A stretch of DNA of 48,060 nt, from NCBI GenBank assembly GCA_023417885.1, contig JAEZED010000197.1, forward strand, positions 1-48,060. Reading direction: 5' to 3'. Each line of letters begins with the position of its first letter. The first letter of the stretch is position 1. Under the pieces are notes generated by a model. It saw nothing but the letters and a program-made list of their open reading frames with translations. It made no database searches and was not told the DNA's origin. This document shows, in pieces, positions 26,641-35,519 of the stretch. The DNA is from Planctomycetota bacterium. GTDB lineage: Bacteria > Planctomycetota > Phycisphaerae > Tepidisphaerales > Tepidisphaeraceae. The translations under genes were made by a program, and so were the position numbers.

Positions 26641-28074
26641 TCAGAACTCGATCCTCCGCGGGGCGAACATGTCCGCCGGGAGCTGGATGCCGCGGTGGTT
26701 GATCCGCTCGGTGACGCGCGGCCGCACGCCCTGGCACTTGAAGTACCCCTCGGTGTTGCCGTTGCCGTCCACGCCGGTCTGCTCGAACGTGAAGAGGTTG
26801 TGCATCTGGATCTGCTCACCCTCCATCCCGGAGATCTCGCTCACGTGGGTAAGACGGCGACGACCCCCGGCCAGACGCGCGGTCTGGACGACGATGTGCA
26901 CGGCGCTGCTGATCTGCTGGCGCAGGCCGCGCGTGGGGATGTCGTAGCCCGCCATTGCCACGAGCACCTCCAGGCGGGTCAGCGCGTCGCGCGGGGAGTT
27001 GGCGTGAATCGTGGTCATGCTGCCGTCGTGACCGGTGTTCATCGCCTGGAGCATGTCCACGGCCTCGGCGCCGCGCGTCTCGCCGATGATGATCCGGTCG
27101 GGTCGCATGCGCAGGGAGTTCTTGACGAGGTCGGTCGAACGGATCTCCCCCTTCCCCTCGATGTTGGCCGGGCGCGTCTCCAGGCGCACCACGTGCGGCT
27201 GCTGGAGCTGGAGCTCGGCGGCGTCCTCGATTGTGATGACGCGCTCGCCGGCGGGGATGTAGCGGCTGAGGCAGTTCAGCAGCGTGGTCTTTCCCGAGCC
27301 GGTTCCCCCGCTGATCAGGATGTTGCACCGCGCCTGCACGGCGGCGGCGAGGAAGTCCATGATGATGGGCGGGAACGTCCTGGCCCGCAGCAGGTCCTCG
27401 AGTTGCATCGGATTGGCGCCGAAGCGCCGGATGCTCATGGCGCTGCCGTCCAGGGCCAGGGGCGGGATGATGGCGTTGACGCGGCTGCCGTCGGCGAGGC
27501 GGGCATCGACCATCGGGCTGGTCTCGTCCACGCGACGGCCCACGCGGGCGACGATGCGGTCGATGATCTGCCGGAGGTGCCGCTCGTCGCGGAAGGTCAC
27601 CTCGCTCATGCTGAGGCGGCCCTTGCGCTCGACGTAAACCTGGTCGTAGCGGTTGACGAGGATGTCGGTCACGTCCGGATCCTTGAGCAGCGCCTCGAGG
27701 GGGCCGAGGCCGAACGTCTCGTCCAGCACCTCGTCGCAAAGCTTCTCCTGCTCGACGCTGCTGATCAGCCCCTTCTCGCCCGTGGCCAGCTCAAGCACGA
27801 GCTGGCGCACCTCCTTGCGCACCATCTCCGGCCGCATGCGCTTCAGCGTCTGCATGTCCAGCCGGTCGATGAGCTGCTGGTGGATCTTGCTCTTGAGCTG
27901 CGACAGGTAGAGCAGCCGCTCGCTCCCCTGCTGGCGGATCAGGCTCGGCCGCGCCGGCGCATCGGCATCCTCCCCGTGCGCCTCGGCGCTGCCGTTGCGC
28001 TCCTGGGCCTGGCGCGCGGCGAGCGCCGCGGTCGGGTCGGCGGACTTGGCTCCATCTCGCGTGAAAATGCCCAT
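26641..28074 (-). CDS. cpaF: Tad pilus assembly ATPase CpaF/TadA
   Basis: A 477-aa secretion ATPase of the TadA/VirB11 type. An N-terminal helical domain (~1-150) with Gln-Leu-rich KIHQQLIDRLDMQTLKRM leads to the NTD LGPLEALLKDPDVTDILVN. The ATPase core carries Walker A SGGTGSGKTTLLN (~253-262), Asp box ITIEDAAELQL, Walker B region RPDRIIIGETRGAEAVDML and the His box GSMTTIHANSPRDALTRLE. It powers pilus extension and retraction. It lies 25 bp after cpaE. Confidence 0.95.
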   Translation of the reverse strand: MGIFTRDGAKSADPTAALAARQAQERNGSAEAHGEDADAPARPSLIRQQGSERLLYLSQLKSKIHQQLIDRLDMQTLKRMRPEMVRKEVRQLVLELATGEKGLISSVEQEKLCDEVLDETFGLGPLEALLKDPDVTDILVNRYDQVYVERKGRLSMSEVTFRDERHLRQIIDRIVARVGRRVDETSPMVDARLADGSRVNAIIPPLALDGSAMSIRRFGANPMQLEDLLRARTFPPIIMDFLAAAVQARCNILISGGTGSGKTTLLNCLSRYIPAGERVITIEDAAELQLQQPHVVRLETRPANIEGKGEIRSTDLVKNSLRMRPDRIIIGETRGAEAVDMLQAMNTGHDGSMTTIHANSPRDALTRLEVLVAMAGYDIPTRGLRQQISSAVHIVVQTARLAGGRRRLTHVSEISGMEGEQIQMHNLFTFEQTGVDGNGNTEGYFKCQGVRPRVTERINHRGIQLPADMFAPRRIEF

Positions 28075-28099
28075 GTCGGCTCCGGAAGGCGCGCCTGCC

Positions 28100-29236
28100 T
28101 CAGGCGGCGGCGCGCCGCTTCTCCTCGCTCAGCCGCGTCGCAAGGGAGCGCAGGCTCTGGCTCATCTCGCTGCGCGGGCTGCGGATGACCACGGGCTCCC
28201 CGTAGTTAATGGCAGCGATGGCGTTCTTGTAGTCGTTGGGCACCATCCAGCTGATCTGGAGCCCGAGGGCCCGCTCGACCTCGCCCGGCTCGATGTCCCA
28301 TCCCTTGCGCACGTAGCGATTGACGATCACCTTGATGCGGCTGGCCTCCACGCCCATGCGCCGCATCGCACCGACGAAGCGCTCGGCGTTCTTCGCCGAC
28401 GGAACATTCAGCTGCGTCACCACCAGCGTCGCGTCGCTGCTGAGCAGGATCGTGGAGTAGACCGGATCCACGCTCATCACCGAGTCGATCACGACGTAGT
28501 CGAACATCCGGCCCAGCACGTTCAGCAGCAGCCGCGTGGCCGCCTGCGAGACGCGCTGCGTCTCCTCCGGCAGCTCCGGCCGCGCCAGGATGTGCAGCCC
28601 CGAGGGCTCATGCTCGACGAGGGCGTTCTCCACCAGTTGCTGATCCACGCGGTCCGCGCTCTGCATCACGTCCGCCACCGTGTAGTTGGCGCGGGCGTCG
28701 AAGTAGCTGGCCACGCCGCCGCGGATCAGGTCGAAGTCGACCAGGCATGTCCGCTGTCCCGACTGCGCCAGGCTCGCTGCGACGTTGCAGGCGACCGTCG
28801 TGCTGCCGCACCCGCCGATCGTCGGGATCACGTGCAGGAAGACCGCGCGCTTCGTCATGCCGTGAACCTGTGCCACCCGCTCCAGCGCCGCCGACAGCAC
28901 CTGCTCGCTCATCGGCAGCGGGATGAACTCGCGGAACCCGAGGCTCATCACCCGCATCAACAGGTTCGGATCCATCAGGTGGCTCATCGCGAAGAAGGCC
29001 GTCTGGCCGTACCCGCGCGACAGGTCGCCCAGCGCGTCCAGCGCCGCCGTCGGGTTCGGGTCGAGATTCATCAGCACGACCTGCGGCATCTCCCGGCGCT
29101 GGAGCGCCGCGCGCAGCTCGTCCACGGTCGACACCGAAGCGCAGATGCTGACACCGCGGCCGCGAAGGTAGTTGGACAGCTCCTCGCGGTTGCCCGCGTC
29201 CTGGTCCACGATGATGGCACTGAGCTGAATGAACAT
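28100..29236 (-). CDS. cpaE: Tad pilus localisation protein CpaE/TadZ
   Basis: A 378-aa protein with an N-terminal receiver-like domain (residues ~1-120, SAIIVDQDAGNREELSNYL; the phospho-acceptor position reads MNLDPNP). A MinD/ParA-type ATPase domain (~130-370) follows. Its P-loop reads PTIGGCGSTTVACNVA, with Ser-Thr-Thr instead of Gly-Lys-Thr; loss of the Lys is usual in CpaE. Later motifs are LVDFDLIRGG, DYVVIDSVMS and INRYV-type strands (VIVNRYVRKG). It is thought to place the pilus machine at the cell pole. Confidence 0.92.
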   Translation of the reverse strand: MFIQLSAIIVDQDAGNREELSNYLRGRGVSICASVSTVDELRAALQRREMPQVVLMNLDPNPTAALDALGDLSRGYGQTAFFAMSHLMDPNLLMRVMSLGFREFIPLPMSEQVLSAALERVAQVHGMTKRAVFLHVIPTIGGCGSTTVACNVAASLAQSGQRTCLVDFDLIRGGVASYFDARANYTVADVMQSADRVDQQLVENALVEHEPSGLHILARPELPEETQRVSQAATRLLLNVLGRMFDYVVIDSVMSVDPVYSTILLSSDATLVVTQLNVPSAKNAERFVGAMRRMGVEASRIKVIVNRYVRKGWDIEPGEVERALGLQISWMVPNDYKNAIAAINYGEPVVIRSPRSEMSQSLRSLATRLSEEKRRAAA

Positions 29237-29320
29237 GATCCGTTGCCTCGGCTCCCGCGGGTTGCCGCCCCGCTCATCTGTTTCGGCCCGATCCGCACAC
29301 CGCTGAACGCCCCGCCCGCG

Positions 29321-31081
29321 CTAGCGCGCCGGTGGCTCCGGCGGAAGGAACGTGTACGCCGCCTCCAGCTTCGGCCCCGCGACCGGTCGGCGCGTCGCGG
29401 CGTCATCGGCGCCGCCAACATCACCCTGGTGCGGCGTGGCGACGCCCGCCTCCCCGCCAAGCTGGCCCAGGAGGAAGAGTTCCATCTCGTTCGGGTGCTT
29501 CCAGTTCTCGCCGGGAAGCGGCGGCACTTCGTCCGGATTCATCGGGCTCACCAGTCGCGGGGTGATCAGCACGACCAGTTCCGTCTCGCGGCGCTGGTAG
29601 CGCGTGCTACGGAAAAGCGCACCGAGCACCGGCACGTCGCCCAGCAGCGGCGTCACCTGCTTGCTGGCCGACACGCTGCTGTCCAGCAGCCCCGCCAGGA
29701 CGAACGTCTGCCCGTCCACCAGTTCCACCTCGGTCGAGAGGCGGCGCACTCGGAACCCGGGCACCGATACGCCGGCCACCGTGACACCGGTGCTGCGGTC
29801 GAGGTCGGAGACTTCCGGCTCCACACGGACGCGGATGCGTCCGTCGCCCAGCACCACCGGCAGGGCGCGCAGGCGGATGCCAAAGTCCTCGTACTCGATC
29901 GTCAGCGTCTCGTCCCCCTGCGGCACGGGGATCGGAATGCGCCCGCCCGCGAGGAACTCCCCCTCCTCGCCGCTGATCAGTGTCAGGTTCGGCTCCGCCA
30001 GGACGCGGAGGAGGTTGTTCTCGCGCAGGGCCGACAGGAATGCTTCGAAGGCCACATCTCCCAGCACGCCGCCGCCGAACAGCGTGACCGCCGGGGCGGC
30101 GCTGTCTCCGACGCTCAGGTTCGTCGGGTCGATGTTGCCCCCTTCGGTTGTGCCGGGGCCGAACGGATTGACGCCCCCGATGTTGCTGGCGCCGCTGCCG
30201 TCCTGGCCGACGAGGCCGAAGTTGAAGCCGAGCTGCTTGCCGGCGGAGCGGGAGACCTCGGCGAACCGGATCTCCAGCATCACCTGCTGCGTCCCGGCAA
30301 TCTCGAGGAAATTGAGCACATGCTCGCTGTAGGCGGCGGCGACCTCCATCGCCTGTTCGGCCGCCTGCACCGACGAGACGGTGCCGCGCAGGGCGATCCG
30401 CCCGCGCAGGTCGACCGCCTGAACCTCTTCGCCCGGCAGCAGCGTCGCCAGGCGATCCTGCACCTCGCGCAGATCCGCCTCCGCCTGCACGAGCAGGGTC
30501 TGCGACTGGTCGTTCTCGTCCCAGAGCACAAGCTGCGTGTTGCCGGCAGACCGCGTGCTCAGCATCAGCGTGTCGGGCGACAGGGGCGTCACGTCCGCCA
30601 CCTCCGGCGAGGCGACGCTGACGCGGAAGTACGGCCGCGACGTGCGGATGATGCGACTGTCGTTCACGCGCAGGCGCAGCCGCCCATCCTCCAGTTCCGA
30701 TTCCGACACCAGCGGCGCCGTGTCCGGCCGGTCCGTGAGCACCGCACCGGCTTCGGGGCCCCAGCCGAAGAGGTCGGGCGATTCCGCCTCGCCCGGCTCG
30801 GGGCGCCGCTCCACTGGCTCGGATTGAACCGGCTCAGCTGCTTCGGTTTGCGTGTCGAAGCGCGACTTGAAGAGGTTCCAGTGCCTGGCCCAGGCGCGTT
30901 CCTGCTCGAGACGCGCGGCCGACGCGGCTTGCGGCGAGTCGGCCTGCGTCGCCTGGCCGCGCGCGGTCGAGACGAAGCTGGCGGCGATCAGGGCCACAGC
31001 GGCCGCGATCGTCCGGCGCTGGGTTCGCGTCAGGGGGAGGATGTGAGCGTGTGCGTGGAGCATCGGAGGGTTCTGGTTCAC
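29321..31081 (-). CDS. cpaC: Tad pilus secretin CpaC/RcpA
   Basis: A 586-aa outer-membrane secretin. A signal peptide occupies the first ~42 residues. The pilus-assembly N-domain (DSRIIRTSRPYFRVSVASPE, then STRSAGNTQLVLWDEN) and a BON-like region (GRIALRGTVSSVQAAEQAM) precede the secretin domain from QQVMLEIRFAEVSRSAGKQLG. GGRIPIPVPQGDETLTIEYEDFGIRL and LVVLITPRLVSPMNPDEVP complete it. The start is GTG at 31081, backed by GGGGAG with 7-nt spacing; an internal ATG six codons later is less likely. CpaB ends 12 bp upstream. Confidence 0.95.
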   Translation of the reverse strand: MNQNPPMLHAHAHILPLTRTQRRTIAAAVALIAASFVSTARGQATQADSPQAASAARLEQERAWARHWNLFKSRFDTQTEAAEPVQSEPVERRPEPGEAESPDLFGWGPEAGAVLTDRPDTAPLVSESELEDGRLRLRVNDSRIIRTSRPYFRVSVASPEVADVTPLSPDTLMLSTRSAGNTQLVLWDENDQSQTLLVQAEADLREVQDRLATLLPGEEVQAVDLRGRIALRGTVSSVQAAEQAMEVAAAYSEHVLNFLEIAGTQQVMLEIRFAEVSRSAGKQLGFNFGLVGQDGSGASNIGGVNPFGPGTTEGGNIDPTNLSVGDSAAPAVTLFGGGVLGDVAFEAFLSALRENNLLRVLAEPNLTLISGEEGEFLAGGRIPIPVPQGDETLTIEYEDFGIRLRALPVVLGDGRIRVRVEPEVSDLDRSTGVTVAGVSVPGFRVRRLSTEVELVDGQTFVLAGLLDSSVSASKQVTPLLGDVPVLGALFRSTRYQRRETELVVLITPRLVSPMNPDEVPPLPGENWKHPNEMELFLLGQLGGEAGVATPHQGDVGGADDAATRRPVAGPKLEAAYTFLPPEPPAR

Positions 31082-31093
31082 GGGTGCACTCCC

Positions 31094-32113
31094 CTACTCG
31101 CCGGCGGGAGTCGTGTCGGTGTTTGCGTAAGCGCTGTCGGGCGGCGCTTCCGGCTGGCTCCCTCGCGGGGCGGGCTCCGCCGGGACGATCACGCGGCTGG
31201 TTACGCCCCCGCGGATGACCTCGATGGCGTGCTGCCGGAGCGGTGGACGCGCAGGCCGCGTGGTGGGCGTATTCGCCTGCACGAAGGTCTCGCCCGACGG
31301 CCGTGTGGTGGGCGGCGATTCCGGGGATGACTCCGGAATCACGACAGCCTGTTCCGGCCAGGGTTCCATGGCGAACGGGTCGGCCAGGGCCTCGCCGCGC
31401 AGCTCCGCGAGCGTCAGGCCGAGGAAAGGATGAAGTTCGTCGTCGTTGCCGGCGCGAAGCGTGAGCCGTGGCATGCCTGCGCCGGCCGCCAACTGGATCG
31501 CGGCGGCCTGTTCTGGCGTCACCATGAGCGTGACGTTGAAGTCGCTGCTGAGGGCCGCGGCGTCGTTACCTTCGGTCTCGGCGGCCTGGCCGACGAGGCG
31601 TCCTTCGACGGCCATTACGCGGACGTTCTGGGCGACGACGCGCGCCGCCGCCGAGTCGCCGTTGCCGAAGGCGCCGACGATGTCGACGCGCGCCTCGGGA
31701 TGGATGAATCCTTGGAGTCCGCTGTAGCGATCGACCTTGAGCGTGATCGCGCGGTATCCCGCCGGCAGCAGCGCTCCCAGGCCGGGGCCGGCTCCCTGCG
31801 TCGCCAGGAGCGTCGTAGACATGATCTGCCCAGGTTTCAGGGGCGAGGCCGTGACGCGGCCAACGAGATCCTCCGGATTCGAGAAAGCGTCCGCCGTCGC
31901 GGCGCCGGGCTCGACTCGGATGATCGACAGGTCGGCGCTGGAAAGCTTCCTCCCGGCCGGGACGGGGCGTGCCGCAACGATGACCGAGCTGAGATTCAGG
32001 GGCTTGGCTTCGGCGACCCGGGGGCGCCTGGAGACCAACTCGTATCCCGTCCAGGCGGCGACGGAGCCGGTAATGAGAGCGGCGGCCAGCGGAATCCAGA
32101 TCTTGGGGTTCAT
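31094..32113 (-). CDS. cpaB: Tad pilus assembly protein CpaB/RcpC
   Basis: A 339-aa periplasmic protein anchored by one N-terminal helix (IWIPLAAALITGSVAAWTGY). The SAF domain (IVAARPVPAGRKLSSADLSI) is followed by LKPGQIMSTTLL and the RcpC region GYRAITLKVDRYSGLQGFIHPEARVDIVGAF, LMVTPEQAAAIQLAAGAG. The last ~90 residues are Pro/Thr/Arg-rich and disordered. ATG 32113 has GGAG 6 nt upstream. It helps connect the secretin to the periplasm. Confidence 0.93.
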   Translation of the reverse strand: MNPKIWIPLAAALITGSVAAWTGYELVSRRPRVAEAKPLNLSSVIVAARPVPAGRKLSSADLSIIRVEPGAATADAFSNPEDLVGRVTASPLKPGQIMSTTLLATQGAGPGLGALLPAGYRAITLKVDRYSGLQGFIHPEARVDIVGAFGNGDSAAARVVAQNVRVMAVEGRLVGQAAETEGNDAAALSSDFNVTLMVTPEQAAAIQLAAGAGMPRLTLRAGNDDELHPFLGLTLAELRGEALADPFAMEPWPEQAVVIPESSPESPPTTRPSGETFVQANTPTTRPARPPLRQHAIEVIRGGVTSRVIVPAEPAPRGSQPEAPPDSAYANTDTTPAGE

Positions 32114-32291
32114 GCGCGTCTCCGGTGCGACATTGGCCGCGTCGGCTGGGATTCGTCGTGCAAGCCGCATGGAGCGGCTGCTCTTGGTGTCGTCCTGAAA
32201 GGGGCCTCTCTTAAGAAGCAGTCGAGCAACCGCGCCGCAGTCTCCTGCGGGCGATATTTCGGGACCTGCCGACAGGTGAGGGCAAAAGCGT

Positions 32292-32741
32292 TCACTCTTC
32301 GCGCAGCATGGCGGTGCGGGAGCGCAACTCGCCGCGCGACCACGTGCCGAAGCCGCTGAGGAACACGCTGTACTGGCTCCAGGGTGCGCTGACCTCCACG
32401 ATGACGCTCTGGCCAGCGGGAATGGAATCGACGGCCGCGGGCGCCCCGCCCTCGGAGCGGATCGTGACGGTATACGTGCTGCTCCCCAGCCCCCCCGCCT
32501 CCATCGCCGCGGCGACGGCCTGCTGCACGTCGGCGTTGTCGGCGCTAGAAAGCACGCCGCGCCGCGCGCCCTCGCGGGAGGCCGACTGGAGCGTCTGCTT
32601 CACGAAGAAGACGTAGGCGAACTCGATCACCCCGAAGATCAGCGCGAGCATCAGCGGCATCAGCAGCGCCGCCTCCAGCACGCTCACCCCACGGCGCTTT
32701 CGCGCCCGCACCGGCTGAACCTCGTTGCCTGCCTTGCCCAT
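32292..32741 (-). CDS. tadE: TadE-like pseudopilin
   Basis: A 149-aa protein with a basic N-terminus (VRARKRRGVSVLEAALLMPL) directly followed by a hydrophobic helix (LMLALIFGVIEFAYVFFVKQ). The G-VSVLEAA step fits the prepilin peptidase site of TadE/TadF proteins (Glu at +5 after G). KQTLQSASREGARRGVL follows, then a small beta-rich C-terminal domain. ATG 32741 has GGAG 7 nt upstream. It lies 16 bp after the peptidase gene; no second TadE/F or TadG is seen. A 178-bp gap separates it from cpaB. Confidence 0.9.
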   Translation of the reverse strand: MGKAGNEVQPVRARKRRGVSVLEAALLMPLMLALIFGVIEFAYVFFVKQTLQSASREGARRGVLSSADNADVQQAVAAAMEAGGLGSSTYTVTIRSEGGAPAAVDSIPAGQSVIVEVSAPWSQYSVFLSGFGTWSRGELRSRTAMLREE

Positions 32742-32757
32742 GAGCCCACTCCGTGTC

Positions 32758-33375
32758 CTAGAGCGCCGCCGCCAGCAGGGCCAGGAGCGCCGCGGCGAGG
32801 AACGGCACCGCATGCGGCAGGCGCTGGTCGATGCTCGTGAACCGCGTTGCGTTCTCGCGCGCCTGCTCCACGCCGATCCGCCGAACGTAGACCACGCTCA
32901 GCATCAGAACGCCCGTATTGCGGAACAGCTCGATGAGCCGGCCGCGCCATGCGCACTGGGCCAGCACCATCACCAGCCCCACGATCGCCTCGATCACGAA
33001 CACCAGCAGCACGCCGCTCCATCCGAGCCACGCGCCGCAGGCGATATAAAGCTTCGCATCTCCGCCGCCCCGGGCGCCGATCGCAAAGAGCGGCACCGAA
33101 AGCGCAAAACCGGCGAGCGCCCCCAAGAGCGCCTCGCCCAGGCCGAACTCCGCGAGGCCCAGCCAGGGCAGCAGCATGCCGCGCAGCAGACCGAGTCCCA
33201 GGAGCCCCAGCGTCAGCCAATTGGGGATCCTGCGCGTCCGGCAATCGAGCACCGCGGCGATCGCCAGCATCAGCAGCAGCGGCGCGAGGCTGACGATGAA
33301 GACCGGCGCGTCTCCGTGCAGCTCGAGGAACGGCAGCCGCGGAAGCGCAAGCGGGGATGAAAGGTGGATCGGCAT
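32758..33375 (-). CDS. cpaA: Prepilin peptidase CpaA/TadV (A24 family)
   Basis: A 205-aa membrane aspartic protease that cleaves Flp and TadE-type prepilins. Both catalytic Asp motifs are visible: AVLDCRTRRIPNWLT (~41-55) and GARGGGDAKLYIA (GGGDxK, ~101-113). About six hydrophobic segments span the protein. There is no N-methylation domain, as expected for the short TadV type. It sits downstream of flp, separated by a strong hairpin. Confidence 0.93.
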   Translation of the reverse strand: MPIHLSSPLALPRLPFLELHGDAPVFIVSLAPLLLMLAIAAVLDCRTRRIPNWLTLGLLGLGLLRGMLLPWLGLAEFGLGEALLGALAGFALSVPLFAIGARGGGDAKLYIACGAWLGWSGVLLVFVIEAIVGLVMVLAQCAWRGRLIELFRNTGVLMLSVVYVRRIGVEQARENATRFTSIDQRLPHAVPFLAAALLALLAAAL

Positions 33376-33394
33376 CGCGGAGATGAATCGGCTC

Positions 33395-33427
33395 GAGGGC
33401 CGGCGGCGCCGAAGGCCGCCGACCCTC
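33395..33427 (-). terminator. Hairpin between flp and the rest of the Tad operon (attenuator-type)
   Basis: GAGGG-C-CGGCGGC and GCCGCCG-A-CCCTC form a 12-bp stem with one mismatch and a 7-nt loop. It lies 60 nt after the flp stop and 20 nt before the cpaA start. It would let flp be made in excess by partial termination or by protecting the flp mRNA 3' end. No U-run on the minus strand. Confidence 0.55.
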
Positions 33428-33487
33428 GTTTGACTGTTACACCCGGCTGACGTCGTAGCCGCCGGGCGCCCGGTGGGGACGAGAGCC

Positions 33488-33667
33488 TCAGGCGTTGTTC
33501 ACGTCATCGGCCATCGTGTTGAACTTGCCCTTGACCGCCGTGCTGAAGACCTTGATCGCGGCAATCGCGGCAATGACGATGAGGCCGGCGATGAGGGCGT
33601 ACTCGAGCAGCTCGCCGCCGTCCTCGTCCTTGTAGAGCTTCACCAGCAGATTCTTCGTGGCATTCAT
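33488..33667 (-). CDS. flp: Flp/Fap-type pilin
   Basis: A 59-aa prepilin, read directly from the minus strand: MNATKNLLVKLYKDEDG, then GELLEYALIAGLIVIAAIAA and a short tail ending DDVNNA. The processing site fits the Flp rule: cleavage between the two Gly leaves G-E-L-L-E-Y, with Glu at +5 and Tyr at +6. The hydrophobic helix follows at once. ATG 33667 has GGGAG 7 nt upstream, a strong site suited to a highly made pilin. This is the major subunit of the Tad pilus encoded downstream. Confidence 0.95.
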   Translation of the reverse strand: MNATKNLLVKLYKDEDGGELLEYALIAGLIVIAAIAAIKVFSTAVKGKFNTMADDVNNA

Positions 33668-33924
33668 GACGCTTCTCCCATTAGCGGCCGCTGAAGGCCG
33701 TTACTCCTGTTCCGCCGGCTCGTGCCGAGGGTTCCGGATGCACGCACACCCGGGTCGTGCTGATCCTGCACAAGGCACGACCGCCGACATCCGTGACATC
33801 GGCGTTGCGTGCGGGGGGGTTAACCTTGCTTCACCGAGTCGGCCTGGAAAAGCGCGCGCCGACGCGTCCTGTAATGTGCGGTGGCAAAGAGTTGACAGGG
33901 GCGAAACCCCCGAGGCTCGCTCGC

Positions 33925-34593
33925 CTAGTCGCTGGGCAGAAGCGAGCGGCGCACGTCGTCGGCGCTGGCCGGGCCGACCACGAAAAGCGACAGGAACGTC
34001 GCGGAGGGCGTCAGGAAGAGGCTGCTCCTGGCCAGCACCTCCTCCCACTTCGAGTCATCCGGATCCGGGCTGTCGAGAACGGCGGGAATCAGCTCGGGCG
34101 GGACTGCCCAAGCGCGGAGCCGGGCGCCGCCTTCGAGGTTCAGGGCGTGGTCTCCACAAAGAGCCTGGAGCAGATCCACATCACCTGCGAAAGTCGCCGA
34201 CGCAGAGGGGAGCGGGTCGTTGAGCGACACCCGCCGCGCGCCGGTGAACGAGAAGAGGCTCGTGTGCGTCGGGTCCACGTGGCGGAAGACCTCGGCCAGG
34301 CTCCCGGGCTGGAGCCGGCCATCGACGCGGATGAGCAACTGCTGGATTCCCGCGGCGTCGGGCGCGACGAGCTTGCGCGCGATCCAAGGAATGAGCCGGC
34401 GCATCCCGCCGCGGCGGGCGGTCTCGGGGATCTCGGCCCCGCGCGCATCGCCGCCCGAGATCTGGAGCTCAATGGCGAGTCGATCGCGCGGCCAATCCGC
34501 GCGGATGGGCTCGGCGCAGTGCCCCGCCTCCGCAGGCCAGCCGGCCAGCCGCTCCAGATCGGCCGCCGCAAGCTCGTACATCCGCAGGATCAT
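33925..34593 (-). CDS. Unrecognised soluble protein upstream of flp
   Basis: A 222-aa frame without signal peptide or membrane segment. Its start MILRMYELAAADLERLAGWP is followed by mixed alpha/beta sequence: AIELQISGGD, IQQLLIRVDGRLQPGSLAEVFRHVDPTH, LFSFTGARRVSLND. The C-terminus (LARSSLFLTPSATFLSLFVVGPASADDVRRSLL) looks like two beta strands. No known motif is seen. The start is uncertain (34593 or 34581; the frame extends to 34704). A gap of 257 bp to flp holds a direct repeat GATGTC/GATGTC near 33786-33800 and the palindrome AGCGGCCGCT but no clear promoter. It may belong to the Tad regulon. Confidence 0.65.
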   Translation of the reverse strand: MILRMYELAAADLERLAGWPAEAGHCAEPIRADWPRDRLAIELQISGGDARGAEIPETARRGGMRRLIPWIARKLVAPDAAGIQQLLIRVDGRLQPGSLAEVFRHVDPTHTSLFSFTGARRVSLNDPLPSASATFAGDVDLLQALCGDHALNLEGGARLRAWAVPPELIPAVLDSPDPDDSKWEEVLARSSLFLTPSATFLSLFVVGPASADDVRRSLLPSD

Positions 34594-34869
34594 CGTCTCC
34601 CGGCACACGATACAACGGCGAACGGGGCCCGCGCAACGCGGGCTCTGCCGGGCCGGCAAAGCCAGCCATCCCGGCAGGCGGGCTCTGGATCGACGCCGAT
34701 CCATGAGTGATCAGGGAGTCATCGGCACGCGCCGCCCTGCTCAACCAGCGGCGCCGTCGCGCGGCCCGAAGCCGGCGCAACGCGCCGCTTACTGCTACCC
34801 GTTGCCTGCGCATGAGATACAGCAAGCTGCGGGCCAGATCCGGTCAAGGTGCGAATTCCCGATCGCCGC

Positions 34870-35331
34870 TCATTCGCCCGGCTCGAACCCCGCGCCGGGG
34901 AGAGCCACGACGTTTACGATGGCCCCCTCCTCGATCGGGCCGCTGCCCAGATCGATGGCATGGGGATCGGGGGGAAGATCGACCAGCACGGGCAGGCCCG
35001 CCTGGAGGACGAGCTGCGTCGGGGAAAGCCACAGCACGCGCCCCTGGATCGTCCGGGGGGTGCCGAGGATCGGGGCGACGAAATTGCCCCCCGAAGGCAC
35101 CGTGTAGACCTTCCGCGCCCGGACGTGAACCACCCCCTGCGTCGGCTTGTTGACAGGGCCCGCGTAGTCCGCGGCCGTCTCCAGGTGCAGCTCGTAGCTC
35201 GTGCCGCGGGGCTGGAAGACGACGAGACCCCCCCGCGACTCGAGAACCTTTCCACGGGCAACCTGGGTGGAAGACCGTTCGTTCCCGCCGGCGGAGGCTC
35301 CTGGCGACTGCGTTTCGGCGACTTGCATCAT
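34870..35331 (-). CDS. Unrecognised small beta-rich protein
   Basis: A 153-aa frame starting MMQVAETQSPGASAGG, then mainly beta-strand sequence: GKVLESRGGLVVFQPRGTSY, ELHLETAADYAGPVNKPTQG, VHVRARKVYTVPSGGNFVAP, RTIQGRVLWLSPTQLVLQAG. The alternation of hydrophobic residues and Gly/Pro turns suggests a double OB/SH3-like barrel. No membrane part. The 276-bp gap to the next minus-strand gene (34594-34869) holds nothing I can name. Possibly conserved beside Tad genes in relatives; function unknown. Confidence 0.65.
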   Translation of the reverse strand: MMQVAETQSPGASAGGNERSSTQVARGKVLESRGGLVVFQPRGTSYELHLETAADYAGPVNKPTQGVVHVRARKVYTVPSGGNFVAPILGTPRTIQGRVLWLSPTQLVLQAGLPVLVDLPPDPHAIDLGSGPIEEGAIVNVVALPGAGFEPGE

Positions 35332-35502
35332 GGCGATCTTCGGCGGGCGCCGTAAACCGGGAAGGCGGTCCAACGCCTTTGGGGATCGCCCCGGTTCGGG
35401 CTTTGCCAGCCGTCGTGAACTCTACCCGGATCAACGGATCGAGCAAGCCCCCGAATGAAGGGGAGAGTCGCCCGCTGGCGTTATCGGACGCGACCGATCT
35501 GC

Positions 35503-35519
35503 CTCCCGCTCAGCGGGAG
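35503..35519 (-). promoter_or_regulatory. Hairpin enclosing the stop codon of the MshEN-type gene
   Basis: CTCCCGC, TGA, GCGGGAG: a perfect 7-bp stem with the stop codon as the 3-nt loop (minus strand). It could protect the mRNA 3' end or act as a weak terminator. Confidence 0.4.

Noticed and set aside
28806..28836. Degenerate P-loop in CpaE as an inactivating mutation
   Set aside because: Replacement of the Walker Lys in this loop is normal for the CpaE/TadZ family.
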